DNA from: Bacteroidota bacterium
Lineage (GTDB): Bacteria; Bacteroidota; Rhodothermia; Rhodothermales; UBA10348
Assembly: GCA_029262855.1 (NCBI GenBank)
Contig: JAJCYP010000107.1
Span: 1-42,943 of the forward strand
DNA length: 42,943 bases
Direction: 5' to 3'
Shown here piece after piece: positions 24,602 to 32,569 of the stretch. Below the pieces are notes generated by a model. It was not told where the DNA came from, ran no database searches, and worked only from the letters and a program-made list of their open reading frames with translations. Positions within the stretch are counted from its first letter, which is position 1. Each line of letters begins with the position of its first letter. The position numbers and the translations under genes are program-made.

Positions 24602-24885
24602 GCTTCGAGAAGGCTGTCCCTCGATTGATGTAGAACTCTGACCACTAAGATTCCGTCGGAAAACGGCCGGTAGTAGATAACAAAGGGGCGCACAACGTGG
24701 CTGCGCATTCGCGGCCCCAACTCTCGCCTCGAAGTCCCCAACCTCGGGTGTTCAGACAGAATGCCAAGCGCGGACCGGATGCGAAGTATCAGGCCGTCGG
24801 CAGCTGCCTCGTTCCGGTCTGCCACATAGTCCCAGATGCCGTCCATGTCCCGTTTGGCCTTCGGAGAGATCTCAAGTCTCGGCAC
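24598..24885 (-). CDS. parE: RelE/ParE-family toxin
   Basis: This 95-residue protein starts at GTG 24885 (V-P-R-L-E-I-S-P-K-A-K-R-D-M-D-G-I-W-D-Y). The family pattern is complete: A-L-G-I-L-S-E-H-P-R-L-G, R-R-E-L-G-P-R-M-R-S-H, F-V-I-Y-Y-R and the C-terminal V-V-R-V-L-H-Q-S-R-D. ParE toxins typically poison DNA gyrase. The start overlaps the antitoxin stop by 14 bp on the same strand, the usual antitoxin-first order. Length and ends look normal, so the module appears intact. Its stop overlaps the convergent ispE stop. Confidence 0.85.
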   Translation of the reverse strand: MPRLEISPKAKRDMDGIWDYVADRNEAAADGLILRIRSALGILSEHPRLGTSRRELGPRMRSHVVRPFVIYYRPFSDGILVVRVLHQSRDSLLEA

Positions 24886-25153
24886 CGGTTCGTTTTCGTG
24901 CGCGGCCTCGAGCGATAATGTCGTCAGCGTCGAACTCCGTTGGTGGCCCGCTGTCGAGCCCTTCCTGGATCGCGAGGCGGAGTCCGCGCAATTTGGCTTG
25001 CCGCTCCTGCTCCTGTTCTTCCACCAGGCGCAGACCTGCACGGACTACCTCGCTTGCCGACGCGTATCGACCTGATCGGATCAGATCATCGACAATTCCC
25101 TCAAAGTGCTTTGTTAAGGAGATGTTCACAGCGCTATCGACACGAAGGTTCAT
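24872..25153 (-). CDS. parD: ParD-type ribbon-helix-helix antitoxin
   Basis: This 93-residue protein begins at ATG 25153 (M-N-L-R-V-D-S-A-V-N-I-S-L-T-K-H-F). It carries the ParD ribbon-helix-helix at about 8-50 (N-I-S-L-T as beta-strand, then I-R-S-G-R-Y-A-S-A-S-E-V-V-R-A-G-L-R-L-V-E-E). The acidic and basic C-terminal tail (I-Q-E-G-L-D-S-G-P-P-T-E-F-D) would bind ParE. It neutralises ParE and represses its own promoter, which probably lies in the AT-rich 25154-25205 strip (TTATTTTG on the minus strand is close to a -7 box). It directly follows the truncated DUF5615 gene. Confidence 0.85.
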   Translation of the reverse strand: MNLRVDSAVNISLTKHFEGIVDDLIRSGRYASASEVVRAGLRLVEEQEQERQAKLRGLRLAIQEGLDSGPPTEFDADDIIARGRARKRTGAET

Positions 25154-25208
25154 GATGTACAACGCCACAAAATAACAATAAATGCTACTATGTGTGCGTC
25201 ATGGGTCG

Positions 25209-25343
25209 TCAGCTTGCCGCCACGCTTAGAAGCGCCCCGTTCTTTCGGCCGCTCCAGCCCATCTCCTGCACCATCTTCACCGCGTGGCCAAGCAACCCTC
25301 GTTTCAGCTTCTTCGGGAGGCACTCGTCAAGCAGGATTCGCAT
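25209..25343 (-). pseudogene. DUF5615-type (PIN-like) toxin, truncated to 44 residues
   Basis: From ATG 25343 the frame reads M-R-I-L-L-D-E-C-L-P-K-K-L-K-R, then L-L-G-H-A-V-K-M-V-Q-E-M-G-W-S-G-R-K-N-G-A-L-L, and stops with TGA at 25209. This is the N-terminal part of the DUF5615 PIN-like family (usually about 110-120 residues), including the first acidic D-E-C-L-P motif. The later acidic residues needed for a PIN-type nuclease are missing. Only 55 bp separate its stop from parD, so the 3' two-thirds was probably deleted when the parDE region arrived or rearranged. Its start overlaps the DUF433 stop by 17 bp, the standard order for this antitoxin-toxin pair. It is too short to be found by most gene callers. 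Confidence 0.7.
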
Positions 25344-25557
25344 CGCCAAGCTGGGCTAAGAGTGCCTTCTTCGACTCCTCCAGAAAGGTAACGGCTTGCT
25401 CGCGGCTCACGCTCGGAAAGTTGTCGAGAAACTCGTCGAGGTCGTCCCCGGCGGCGAGGTAATCGACGAGGTTCTGGACGGGGACGCGTGTGCCGGCGAA
25501 GACCAGGGTCCCGCCGAGAATGTCGGGGTCGCGGTTGACGACTGTCTGGTTGGTCAT
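25327..25557 (-). CDS. DUF433 family antitoxin
   Basis: This 76-residue protein starts at ATG 25557 (M-T-N-Q-T-V-V-N-R-D-P-D-I-L-G-G-T-L-V-F). The DUF433 core is clear: F-A-G-T-R-V-P-V-Q-N-L-V-D-Y-L-A-A-G, then L-D-E-F-L-D-N-F-P-S-V-S-R-E-Q-A. DUF433 proteins contain a winged-helix-like domain and pair with DUF5615 PIN-like proteins as type II toxin-antitoxin modules. Here the partner is truncated, so the antitoxin is probably an orphan. It lies 88 bp downstream of a class A PBP gene on the same strand. Confidence 0.8.
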   Translation of the reverse strand: MTNQTVVNRDPDILGGTLVFAGTRVPVQNLVDYLAAGDDLDEFLDNFPSVSREQAVTFLEESKKALLAQLGDANPA

Positions 25558-25645
25558 GGCGCACCTGACTAGATTGTTGAGGAAGGAACGCCGCGTTCTT
25601 CCAAGATGATTCAACGACCTGCACACGAGCGATGCGCACGCAGCC

Positions 25646-27973
25646 CTACCAGCCCACTCTCCCGCGCCCGCGCCGATCATCGAAACGATCGGACGGCGTG
25701 ACCTCATCCCGGTAAAGAATCGGCGGATCCGGGAATCGATTCTCCGCAGGGATGAACCCGGCCTCGGCCGCTTTCATCCGCTGATAGAAGTCGCCGACGA
25801 CCAGCAGCGCATTGTGCGCGCCCTGGCCCCACCAGTTCGTCCGGAACGTGACGCGGCGATCATTGAAGCCCACCCACGCACCGGTCACGAGATCCGGATG
25901 CATGGCCATGAACCAGCCATCCGCGCTGTTCTGCGTGGTCCCGGTCTTGCCAGCCAGATCCAGATCGCCCAGTCCGAACTGGGATCGCATTCGCCGGCCT
26001 GTACCCCGGTTGATGACGCCGCGCATCAGGTCCACCATGGTGTTGGCGGTCTCGGGGCTGAGCGCCTGTCGCGGTGACTGCTCGGCCTCAAAGAGTACGT
26101 TCCCCTGGGCATCCTCGATGCGGGTCACCACGATGGGTTCGACTCGGAAGCCACCGTTGGCCAGCGTGGAGTAGGCCGTTGTCATCTCGTAGAGCGTGAC
26201 ATCGCTGACGCCGAGCGCGAGCGAGGGTACTTCAGCGAGAGGACTACTCACTCCCATCACGCGGGCGATGAACGCCACCTGCGGCGGGCCGACCTCAAGA
26301 ATGAGACGTGCGGATATGGTGTTCATGGATAGGGCCAGTCCGTCCCTAAGCGTCATCATTCGGCCGCTCATCGCAGCTCCGCTGTTGCCCGGATTCCACT
26401 CCTGGCCGGTTTCCGGATCCACTACAAAGTGAAGGGAATCATCCAGGAGGGTGTAGTAGGGCGACCACCCGTTGTCTATTGCAGCGGTGTAGAGGAAGGG
26501 CTTGAAGGTCGAGCCCGGCTGCCGGGCGGCCTTGTCCACGTGGTCGAACCAGTCTGTGGCGAGATCCCGACCACCGATCCAAGCCTTGACATGACCGGTC
26601 TTGGGGTCCATGGCCACAAGGCCTGTCTCCAGGCGGGTCTTGACGGCCTTGAGCGAGTCCAGGAAATTCGCGTCGGAACTCAGTTGGCGCATCAGTTCGC
26701 TGCCGCTGGCCCCCCGCGCACGCGCGGTCCGGAACCGCGCAGTCTCGCGGATCATCTGATTCAGGTACTCCGAATTCGACTCCCAATAGTACTCAAAGGG
26801 GTTGTAGCCCTCCAGTTCTGCGTAGGCGCACGGGTCCTGGCTCCACAGGGACTCGGAGGCTCTCGACCACTGGTAATCCACCACCGTCTGGAGGCACTCG
26901 AGCTGCTTGTGCATGGCGGAATCGGCCAGCTTCTGCATCCTGGAATCCAGCGTCGTGTGGACCACCAGTCCGTCCTGATCGACGTCGTACCCGTTTTCGC
27001 GTCCCCAACGCGCCATCCACTCGTAGACGTGCTGCGCGAAATACGGCGCGATGGACGAGGTGATGGCGTACGAACTGTTGAACGCCTCAATTTCCTTGGT
27101 CTTGAGCGTGTCGTAGGCCGCCCTGTCGATCCGCCCCGCATCCCTCAAGAGAGAGAGTACCACGTTCCTGCGGCGGGCCGTCCGCTCCGGGTACCGGTAG
27201 GGGTTATAGATGGAAATGCCCTTCAGCATGCCGACCAGAATGGCGGCCTCGCTGAGATCCACATCGGCCGCCGACTTACGGAAGAAGGTCCGTGCGGCCG
27301 TTTCGACACCGTACACGTTGTACCCGAACTCGACGGTGTTCAGGTACATCTCGATGATCTCCTGCTTGGTGTACCGCTGCTCCAACTGCACCGCGGTCAC
27401 CATCTCCTTCAGCTTTCGCCCGACCGTCTGCACGCGGCCGATCCGCACGTTGTAGAGGTTTCTCGCCAGCTGCTGGCTGATCGTCGACCCGCCCTGTTTG
27501 TCGAACGGCAGTCCGATCCCGCCGAGGATGGTCTGGCTCACCGCCGAAACGGTTCGAAACAGGTCCATCCCCCAGTGTTCGTGAAACCGCTTGTCTTCGG
27601 TGATGACGAGCGCGTCGACCAGGTAGGGCGACATGTCCCGGTACAGGATCCAGGCCCGGTTTTCCGAGGCGTAGCGGGCCAGTTCCTCGCCGTCTGCCGT
27701 GTAGGCGATTGTCGCCAGCTGGAATTCAGGGTTCTCTATTTCGGTGAGCGGTGGGAGTTCGTCCCTCATCGAGAGCAAATAGCCCCCGATTGAGAGCGCG
27801 ACAATCAGTCCGAGGCCAACGATTACGCCGAGTCCGATTGCGGCAACCCGCACCTCTGGGTTCGCCCAGGCGTCCTGCAGGCGCGCGCGCCAATCCCCCG
27901 GCTTCGGCTGGCGGCTGGATGGGTCCTCCATGTAGCGGCGGACCTCGTCGTCAGAAAAATTCCACTTGGACAT
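25646..27973 (-). CDS. class A penicillin-binding protein (PBP1A-type)
   Basis: This 775-residue bifunctional murein synthase has a cytoplasmic head (1-45) and a TM at about 46-70 (A-A-I-G-L-G-V-I-V-G-L-G-L-I-V-A-L). The glycosyltransferase-51 domain follows (I-T-E-D-K-R-F-H-E-H-W-G with catalytic Glu126, Q-G-G-S-T-I-S-Q-Q-L-A-R-N). The transpeptidase domain has P-G-S-T-F-K-P with Ser488, S-M-N, and K-T-G-T-T-Q-N. It polymerises lipid II and cross-links peptides in the periplasm. The C-terminus ends in an arginine- and glycine-rich tail. It is the third gene in a minus-strand run with lpxH and a second class A PBP. Confidence 0.9.
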   Translation of the reverse strand: MSKWNFSDDEVRRYMEDPSSRQPKPGDWRARLQDAWANPEVRVAAIGLGVIVGLGLIVALSIGGYLLSMRDELPPLTEIENPEFQLATIAYTADGEELARYASENRAWILYRDMSPYLVDALVITEDKRFHEHWGMDLFRTVSAVSQTILGGIGLPFDKQGGSTISQQLARNLYNVRIGRVQTVGRKLKEMVTAVQLEQRYTKQEIIEMYLNTVEFGYNVYGVETAARTFFRKSAADVDLSEAAILVGMLKGISIYNPYRYPERTARRRNVVLSLLRDAGRIDRAAYDTLKTKEIEAFNSSYAITSSIAPYFAQHVYEWMARWGRENGYDVDQDGLVVHTTLDSRMQKLADSAMHKQLECLQTVVDYQWSRASESLWSQDPCAYAELEGYNPFEYYWESNSEYLNQMIRETARFRTARARGASGSELMRQLSSDANFLDSLKAVKTRLETGLVAMDPKTGHVKAWIGGRDLATDWFDHVDKAARQPGSTFKPFLYTAAIDNGWSPYYTLLDDSLHFVVDPETGQEWNPGNSGAAMSGRMMTLRDGLALSMNTISARLILEVGPPQVAFIARVMGVSSPLAEVPSLALGVSDVTLYEMTTAYSTLANGGFRVEPIVVTRIEDAQGNVLFEAEQSPRQALSPETANTMVDLMRGVINRGTGRRMRSQFGLGDLDLAGKTGTTQNSADGWFMAMHPDLVTGAWVGFNDRRVTFRTNWWGQGAHNALLVVGDFYQRMKAAEAGFIPAENRFPDPPILYRDEVTPSDRFDDRRGRGRVGW

Positions 27974-28082
27974 TCGTTACGGTTGGTCTGGCGCGGTCGC
28001 GGCAGGGGGCAAGCGAGTCGCAGGGCGTGGCGGGGGACACCGTCACGTTGGCCCATACGACGAAATGTGCCGCGGGTTTTGG

Positions 28083-28841
28083 TCAGACCAATTCTTTGAG
28101 AGGGATGCCCGTTTTCCACGTTCGCAGTTCTATCCCGGCCGAGTCGAGTGTTGCGAACGTCCTGCTGAGCGCCCACGACCCGGCGTTTACATAGACCCCG
28201 CCCGGAAGCTCGGTTCGTTCGGGCGAGTGGCAGTGCCCAAAAACAGCCACGTCTGCAAAGCCCGAGGCGAGGAGCGTTGCGGCATGCCCCCTGACCCTCT
28301 CTACTGTCATGGGGTCCAGTCGGGACGACCGGGCCCCACGGCTCCACGTCCGCGCCAGCCACTGCCCGAAATCCCCCGGCAGCAGTCCCGCATACAGACG
28401 GTGCACACTCCGTGACCGAATGAAACGCTGCCAGAGGCTGAGCCGGCCTCCATTTTCCTCGCGGTCGCCGTGCCCAAAGGCCACCCGGTGCCCTTCCAGC
28501 GCCTGGATGGTGGACTCCCTCAGAACCCGGAAGCCCAGGTGTTTTTCGAGGTAGTCCCGGTGCCAGGGGTCGTGATTGCCGGTGACCACGGTCACCTGGA
28601 TGCCCGCGTCGGCCCAGCGGGCCAGAGTACCCAGAAGCCGGGTGAGTCCCTTGGGAATGAGATCGCGGTACTCGATCCAGGCGTCGAACAAATCGCCCAA
28701 GAGGATAACGTGGGTCAGGTCCTCCCGGTGGCAGTCGAGGCAGGCGAGCAAATCGCGCTCGGCCGCATCGCCACCCGAAATCAGGGGGTCATCCGGCGGG
28801 GGCGCGTGATCGAAATGGAGATCGGAGACAAAGAGAACCAC
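28083..28841 (-). CDS. lpxH: UDP-2,3-diacylglucosamine diphosphatase, LpxH-type
   Basis: This 252-residue calcineurin-like phosphoesterase contains the five metallophosphatase blocks: S-D-L-H-F, L-G-D-L-F-D-A-W, T-G-N-H-D, A-F-G-H-G-D and F-G-H-C-H-S-P. LpxH cleaves UDP-2,3-diacylglucosamine to lipid X in lipid A synthesis, at the inner face of the cytoplasmic membrane. It starts with GTG at 28841, 14 bp after the second PBP's stop. The W-I-E-Y-R motif after the second block fits this family; a general phosphoesterase is less likely. Its presence indicates lipopolysaccharide or lipid A-containing outer membranes. Confidence 0.8.
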   Translation of the reverse strand: MVLFVSDLHFDHAPPPDDPLISGGDAAERDLLACLDCHREDLTHVILLGDLFDAWIEYRDLIPKGLTRLLGTLARWADAGIQVTVVTGNHDPWHRDYLEKHLGFRVLRESTIQALEGHRVAFGHGDREENGGRLSLWQRFIRSRSVHRLYAGLLPGDFGQWLARTWSRGARSSRLDPMTVERVRGHAATLLASGFADVAVFGHCHSPERTELPGGVYVNAGSWALSRTFATLDSAGIELRTWKTGIPLKELV

Positions 28842-28855
28842 GCGGCGAAGATAAC

Positions 28856-31762
28856 CTACCAGACCAATCGCTTGCGCTGGGTTCTGACTGTGGCGTCCCT
28901 TCCGCTTGCAGGGCGGGGGCCCGCAACGGCCGCTTCCTGGGCGGCGCCAGGTTGGTCGGGGTCGGCGCCGCGCCTCAGCGCGTCATCCAGCCTGCCTCCC
29001 GGCGCGGGCTGTCCGTAGTAGTCCCAGCGGCGGACGGGGTCGATGAGACCGCCGGCGAAGGGATCGGCGGGAGGCGAGGGCGAGACCCATCCCGGTGGCG
29101 GCTGGAATTGGCTTGGACCCACGCCGGACATCGGATCGCGCACGGCCGCTTGCAGGAAATCGGCCACCACCTCGCCCGCGTTGTGGGCGCCCTGTCCGTA
29201 GTAGTTGCTGCGGAATCGGACGGCGGGCTGGTTGAAGCCCACCCAGGCGCCCGTCACGAGTTCAGGGTGGAGAGCCACGAACCAGCCGTCGGTATTGTCC
29301 TGCGTCGTGCCGGTCTTACCCGTCCACTCGCCCGGAATCGGATAGCGACTGGCGAGGCCCGCTCCAGTGCCGCCCGGCCGTGTCACATCCTGCAGCATGT
29401 CGACAATCGTGAAGGCGTGCTGAGAGGCAATCGCCCGGGTCCCGACCGGTTCGAAATCGGCGATGACGTTGCCTTCCGCATCCTCGATGCGGGTCACGAC
29501 CTGGGGCTTGTAGTGCATGCCTTCAGCTACGAAGGTGCCGTAGGCCGAGACCATTTCCTGGAGCGTGACTTCGCTCGTTCCGAGGGCGATGGACGGCACC
29601 TCGAGCAGGTCGCTCTCGATACCCATCCGGCGGGCGAGATCCACGACGCGTCGCGGCCCAACCTGCTGGACCAGTCGGGCCGAGACGGTATTCTTGGACT
29701 TGGCAAGCGCCTGGCGCAGGGTGAAGATCCGCCCGGTGGCCCCTCCACCGGAGTTGGTCGGCCGCCAGGTGTCGTAGTTCGGGGGGACGCTGTACGTCTG
29801 CACCACGTCTTCGGCCAGATGGTGCGGCGAGTAGCCCGACTCGAGGGCCGCGGCGTAGAGAATCGGCTTGAAGGTCGATCCCGGCTGCCTGTGGGCGGCG
29901 CCCACCTTGTCGTACTGGTCCACGGCGAAATCGCGTGAGCCGATCCAGGCCTTCACCTGTCCGGTGAAAGGATCGATGGCCACCAGTCCGGTCTCCAGAC
30001 GTGTCGCGGCCTGATGCAGCGAGTCCATGAATACCGGATTCTGACGCAGCTGCCAGGAGGCCGTACCGGGCGACATGCCGGAGGCCCGCAGGGACAGGAA
30101 ACGGTGGGAGCGCTGCAGTCGCTGCTCTTCAAATCGGCGATTCTGTTGCCAGAAGTCGGCGAACGGCACTCCGCCCGCGGCCCAATCCTGGCCGGCGATG
30201 GCCTGCAGCTCCGTCATGCGTCGGTCGACCGCCCGCTGCGCAATACGCTGCATGTAGGGGTCGATGGTGGTGTAGACACGCAGCCCGTCGTGATAGATGT
30301 CGTGCCCGTTGGCGCGCCCCCAGGCCTCCATTTCGCGGCGGACGTGCTCGGTAAAGTGCGGGGCCGTGGCACTCAGGATCTGGCGCGGGGCCAGTTTGAG
30401 GGCGAGGGGCTCGGCGGCCAGATGGTCGGCGACCGATCGGGTCATCTTCTCGTGGGCCACCATCGAGAGCAGCACCGTTCGTCGCCGACCCAGGGCGCGC
30501 TCCGGGTTCTGCACGGGATCGTAGAGCGAGGGACCCTTCAACAGCCCGATCAGGAGGGCACTCTGGAGCATGTCAAGGTCCCTGGCCGTCGTGCTGAAAT
30601 ACGTTTCGGCCGCCGCCTCGATGCCGAACGCGCCTCGACCGAAGCTCATCTTGTTCAGGTACAGTTCAAGCAGCTCGCGCTTCGTGTAGACCTCTTCGAT
30701 GCGGCGAGCCATCAGCAGCTCGCGAACCTTCCGGTCACGGCGCGGCAGTCGGGCGATTTCGGGATAGACGTTCTTGACCAACTGCATGGTCAGCGTCGAG
30801 GCGCCGCCCCGCTCACGACCCGTGATGGAAAACCATCCCGCCTGTACCAGCCGGCGATAATCCACGCCGTCGTGCTGAAAGAACCGCCGGTCCTCCGTGG
30901 CCAGTAGCGCCGTGATCACGTGAGGAGAAACCTCACTCAACGCCACCCAGACCCGATTCTCCAGACCAATTTCCGCGAGTTGGGCTCCATCCGCCGCATA
31001 GATATACGATTTCGTAGGCAACTCCCCAGCCAGATCCATCCGGACCGGAGGCAGCGTCCGCTCGACCTCCCGGGCCTGCGCACCAATCCAAAGCCCCGCC
31101 ACGACCACCAGGACAATCAGCGTAATACTCACGCCCACAAAAACATGACGAACCCCAACCGAGCGCCGCCGCCGCTTCGCTGGGGCCGGCGCAGCCGCCC
31201 GCTCCACCCGACCCCGAGGATCCCGAACCAGCGGCGCCACCCGAACCGGAGCCGCCGCCCGAGCCGGAGGCTGACGCGAAACAAGCGAGGCAGCCCGAGC
31301 AGGAGCAAGCCGCGTCGGCACGCCAACCGGAGCCGCGCGAAGCGCCGGCCCTCCGACAAGCAGCCCTCCACCAGGAGCGTGGGGTGTCTCCGGCGGACTA
31401 TTGGCGGGCCCAACGCTCCCCCCTGAACTCAACCTCAACGCCCCCAGGCCCGGCTTCGAGTCCGCCGGAGACACCACGCGCTCCCCGGCAGATACCCCAT
31501 CTCCGGATGGCCGAACCTGAACCAAGGGCACTACCCCCCGCCCCGAGTCCGGCAGTACGACCCCAAGGTCTCCAAGCACCACCGCCAGCGAGCGAAACTC
31601 CGGGAGATCGGCACCTACCGAATCATCCCCGGTCTCCAGAGTTACCCCCTCCCGAAACGGTGCGGCCAGAATCCCCAGGCGATGATAGAATCGTTGCTTC
31701 AGCTGCTTTGAAACCTTTGGTGGCGGGCCGCGTGGTTCGCGCGCGTTTGCCGGGTGCAACAC
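28856..31762 (-). CDS. class A penicillin-binding protein with long N-terminal extension
   Basis: The frame from GTG 31762 gives 968 residues. A cytoplasmic region of about 205 residues, low in complexity and rich in Pro, Ala, Arg and Val, precedes the TM (F-V-G-V-S-I-T-L-I-V-L-V-V-V-A-G-L). Then come the GT51 domain (A-T-E-D-R-R-F-F with Glu290; G-G-A-S-T-L-T-M-Q-L-V-K) and a transpeptidase with P-G-S-T-F-K-P (Ser629), S-K-N and K-T-G-T-T-Q-D. Its C-terminal region is Pro/Gly-rich. No ATG lies before the TM, so the start is uncertain; the GTG sits inside a tandem 14-bp repeat. It is paralogous to the PBP at 25646 and probably has a different role or regulation. Confidence 0.85.
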   Translation of the reverse strand: MLHPANAREPRGPPPKVSKQLKQRFYHRLGILAAPFREGVTLETGDDSVGADLPEFRSLAVVLGDLGVVLPDSGRGVVPLVQVRPSGDGVSAGERVVSPADSKPGLGALRLSSGGSVGPANSPPETPHAPGGGLLVGGPALRAAPVGVPTRLAPARAASLVSRQPPARAAAPVRVAPLVRDPRGRVERAAAPAPAKRRRRSVGVRHVFVGVSITLIVLVVVAGLWIGAQAREVERTLPPVRMDLAGELPTKSYIYAADGAQLAEIGLENRVWVALSEVSPHVITALLATEDRRFFQHDGVDYRRLVQAGWFSITGRERGGASTLTMQLVKNVYPEIARLPRRDRKVRELLMARRIEEVYTKRELLELYLNKMSFGRGAFGIEAAAETYFSTTARDLDMLQSALLIGLLKGPSLYDPVQNPERALGRRRTVLLSMVAHEKMTRSVADHLAAEPLALKLAPRQILSATAPHFTEHVRREMEAWGRANGHDIYHDGLRVYTTIDPYMQRIAQRAVDRRMTELQAIAGQDWAAGGVPFADFWQQNRRFEEQRLQRSHRFLSLRASGMSPGTASWQLRQNPVFMDSLHQAATRLETGLVAIDPFTGQVKAWIGSRDFAVDQYDKVGAAHRQPGSTFKPILYAAALESGYSPHHLAEDVVQTYSVPPNYDTWRPTNSGGGATGRIFTLRQALAKSKNTVSARLVQQVGPRRVVDLARRMGIESDLLEVPSIALGTSEVTLQEMVSAYGTFVAEGMHYKPQVVTRIEDAEGNVIADFEPVGTRAIASQHAFTIVDMLQDVTRPGGTGAGLASRYPIPGEWTGKTGTTQDNTDGWFVALHPELVTGAWVGFNQPAVRFRSNYYGQGAHNAGEVVADFLQAAVRDPMSGVGPSQFQPPPGWVSPSPPADPFAGGLIDPVRRWDYYGQPAPGGRLDDALRRGADPDQPGAAQEAAVAGPRPASGRDATVRTQRKRLVW

Positions 31763-31776
31763 GCCGGGTGCAACAC
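31749..31776 (+). repeat. perfect tandem 14-bp duplication with CGGGTGCAAC motif
   Basis: GCCGGGTGCAACAC is repeated head-to-tail without a spacer (31749-31762 and 31763-31776). It covers the GTG used as the start of the class A PBP frame and lies 96-121 bp upstream of the rhomboid ATG at 31870. The core CGGGTGCAAC resembles CGGGTGTAAC at 14780-14807, which is also paired and similarly placed upstream of a gene in the same orientation. Confidence 0.6.
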
Positions 31777-31791
31777 GCGGCGTGTGCGCTC

Positions 31792-31821
31792 GCTATACTC
31801 ATACGTTCAATTCTCGCTCAA
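31792..31821 (-). promoter_or_regulatory. candidate promoter of the class A PBP gene
   Basis: On the minus strand TTGAGC (31821-31816) and TATAGC (31797-31792) are 18 bp apart. They sit in the divergent gap between the PBP and rhomboid genes. The predicted transcript would start near 31785, just upstream of the tandem 14-bp repeat and the GTG at 31762. The match to the primary-sigma consensus is partial. Confidence 0.3.
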
Positions 31822-31869
31822 TCTCGCGCGGCGCGTGCCGTCTGACGGGATTTCAGGGTATTCCCAGGG

Positions 31870-32538
31870 ATGTATCAGCAGAACTACCAGCCAAATTTGA
31901 GTTTCTCGGCGTTTCCGCCGGTGATCAAGAATCTTTTGATCATTAACGTGCTGGTGTTTCTGGCCTCCATGGTCCCGAGTACCAACGCGGTACTGACCAA
32001 CTGGTTTGCCCTCTGGCCGCTGGACCTTTCGCCCGGTCAACGCCTGCCGGGGACGGGCCGGTTCTGGCCGTGGCAGTTGGTCACGTATGGATTCATGCAT
32101 GCCAGCCTGAGCCACATCGCCTTCAATATGTTCGGGCTGTGGATGTTTGGCGTCCAGCTCGAGAACGCGTGGGGCTCCCAGCGATTCGGAGTGTTCTATG
32201 CCGTGGCCGTGGTTGGTGCCGGATTGATCCAGTTGATTGTCGCGACGATTGAGCCCGGTTTCTACCCGACGGTGGGGGCTTCCGGCGGCGTGTTCGGGCT
32301 CCTGATGGCCTTCGGGATGATGTTTCCCAACCAGCCCATATATCTGTATTTCCTGTTTCCGATTCCGGCGAAGTGGTTCGTAGTCATTTTCGGCGCGCTG
32401 GAACTGTATCTCGGTGTGGTCGGCGGGACCAACGTGGCCAACTTCGCGCACCTCGGCGGGATGGTGTTTGCCTTCTTTTTGATTCAGTACTGGCGAGGGA
32501 AACTGCCGTGGAAACCTGCTCGCAGGATGTACTGGTAG
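31870..32538 (+). CDS. rhomboid family intramembrane serine protease
   Basis: This 222-residue membrane protein has six hydrophobic segments. Rhomboid hallmarks are present: W-Q-L-V-T-Y-G-F-M-H-A-S-L-S-H-I-A-F-N-M (HxxxN-type segment in TM2), G-A-S-G-G with catalytic Ser138 in TM4, and A-H-L-G-G with catalytic His194 in TM6. Rhomboids cleave transmembrane substrates within the bilayer. No substrate is evident nearby. It starts at ATG 31870, divergent from the class A PBP, and is followed after 31 bp by a second rhomboid gene. Confidence 0.9.
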   Translation: MYQQNYQPNLSFSAFPPVIKNLLIINVLVFLASMVPSTNAVLTNWFALWPLDLSPGQRLPGTGRFWPWQLVTYGFMHASLSHIAFNMFGLWMFGVQLENAWGSQRFGVFYAVAVVGAGLIQLIVATIEPGFYPTVGASGGVFGLLMAFGMMFPNQPIYLYFLFPIPAKWFVVIFGALELYLGVVGGTNVANFAHLGGMVFAFFLIQYWRGKLPWKPARRMYW

Positions 32539-32569
32539 TGCGGGCTTGCCCGTACGCGCTTCAGACGTA

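Noticed and set aside
26429-27793. A 454-codon plus-strand open frame opposite the first PBP
   Set aside because: Mirror frame of a gene with full catalytic motifs.
30920-31426. A 168-codon Arg/Pro-rich plus-strand frame opposite the PBP N-terminal extension
   Set aside because: Low-complexity mirror of the PBP head region; no start context and no family match.
32541-32552. Small inverted repeat CGGGC-TT-GCCCG between the rhomboid genes as terminator
   Set aside because: The 2-nt loop is too short and no U-run follows; the genes appear co-transcribed.
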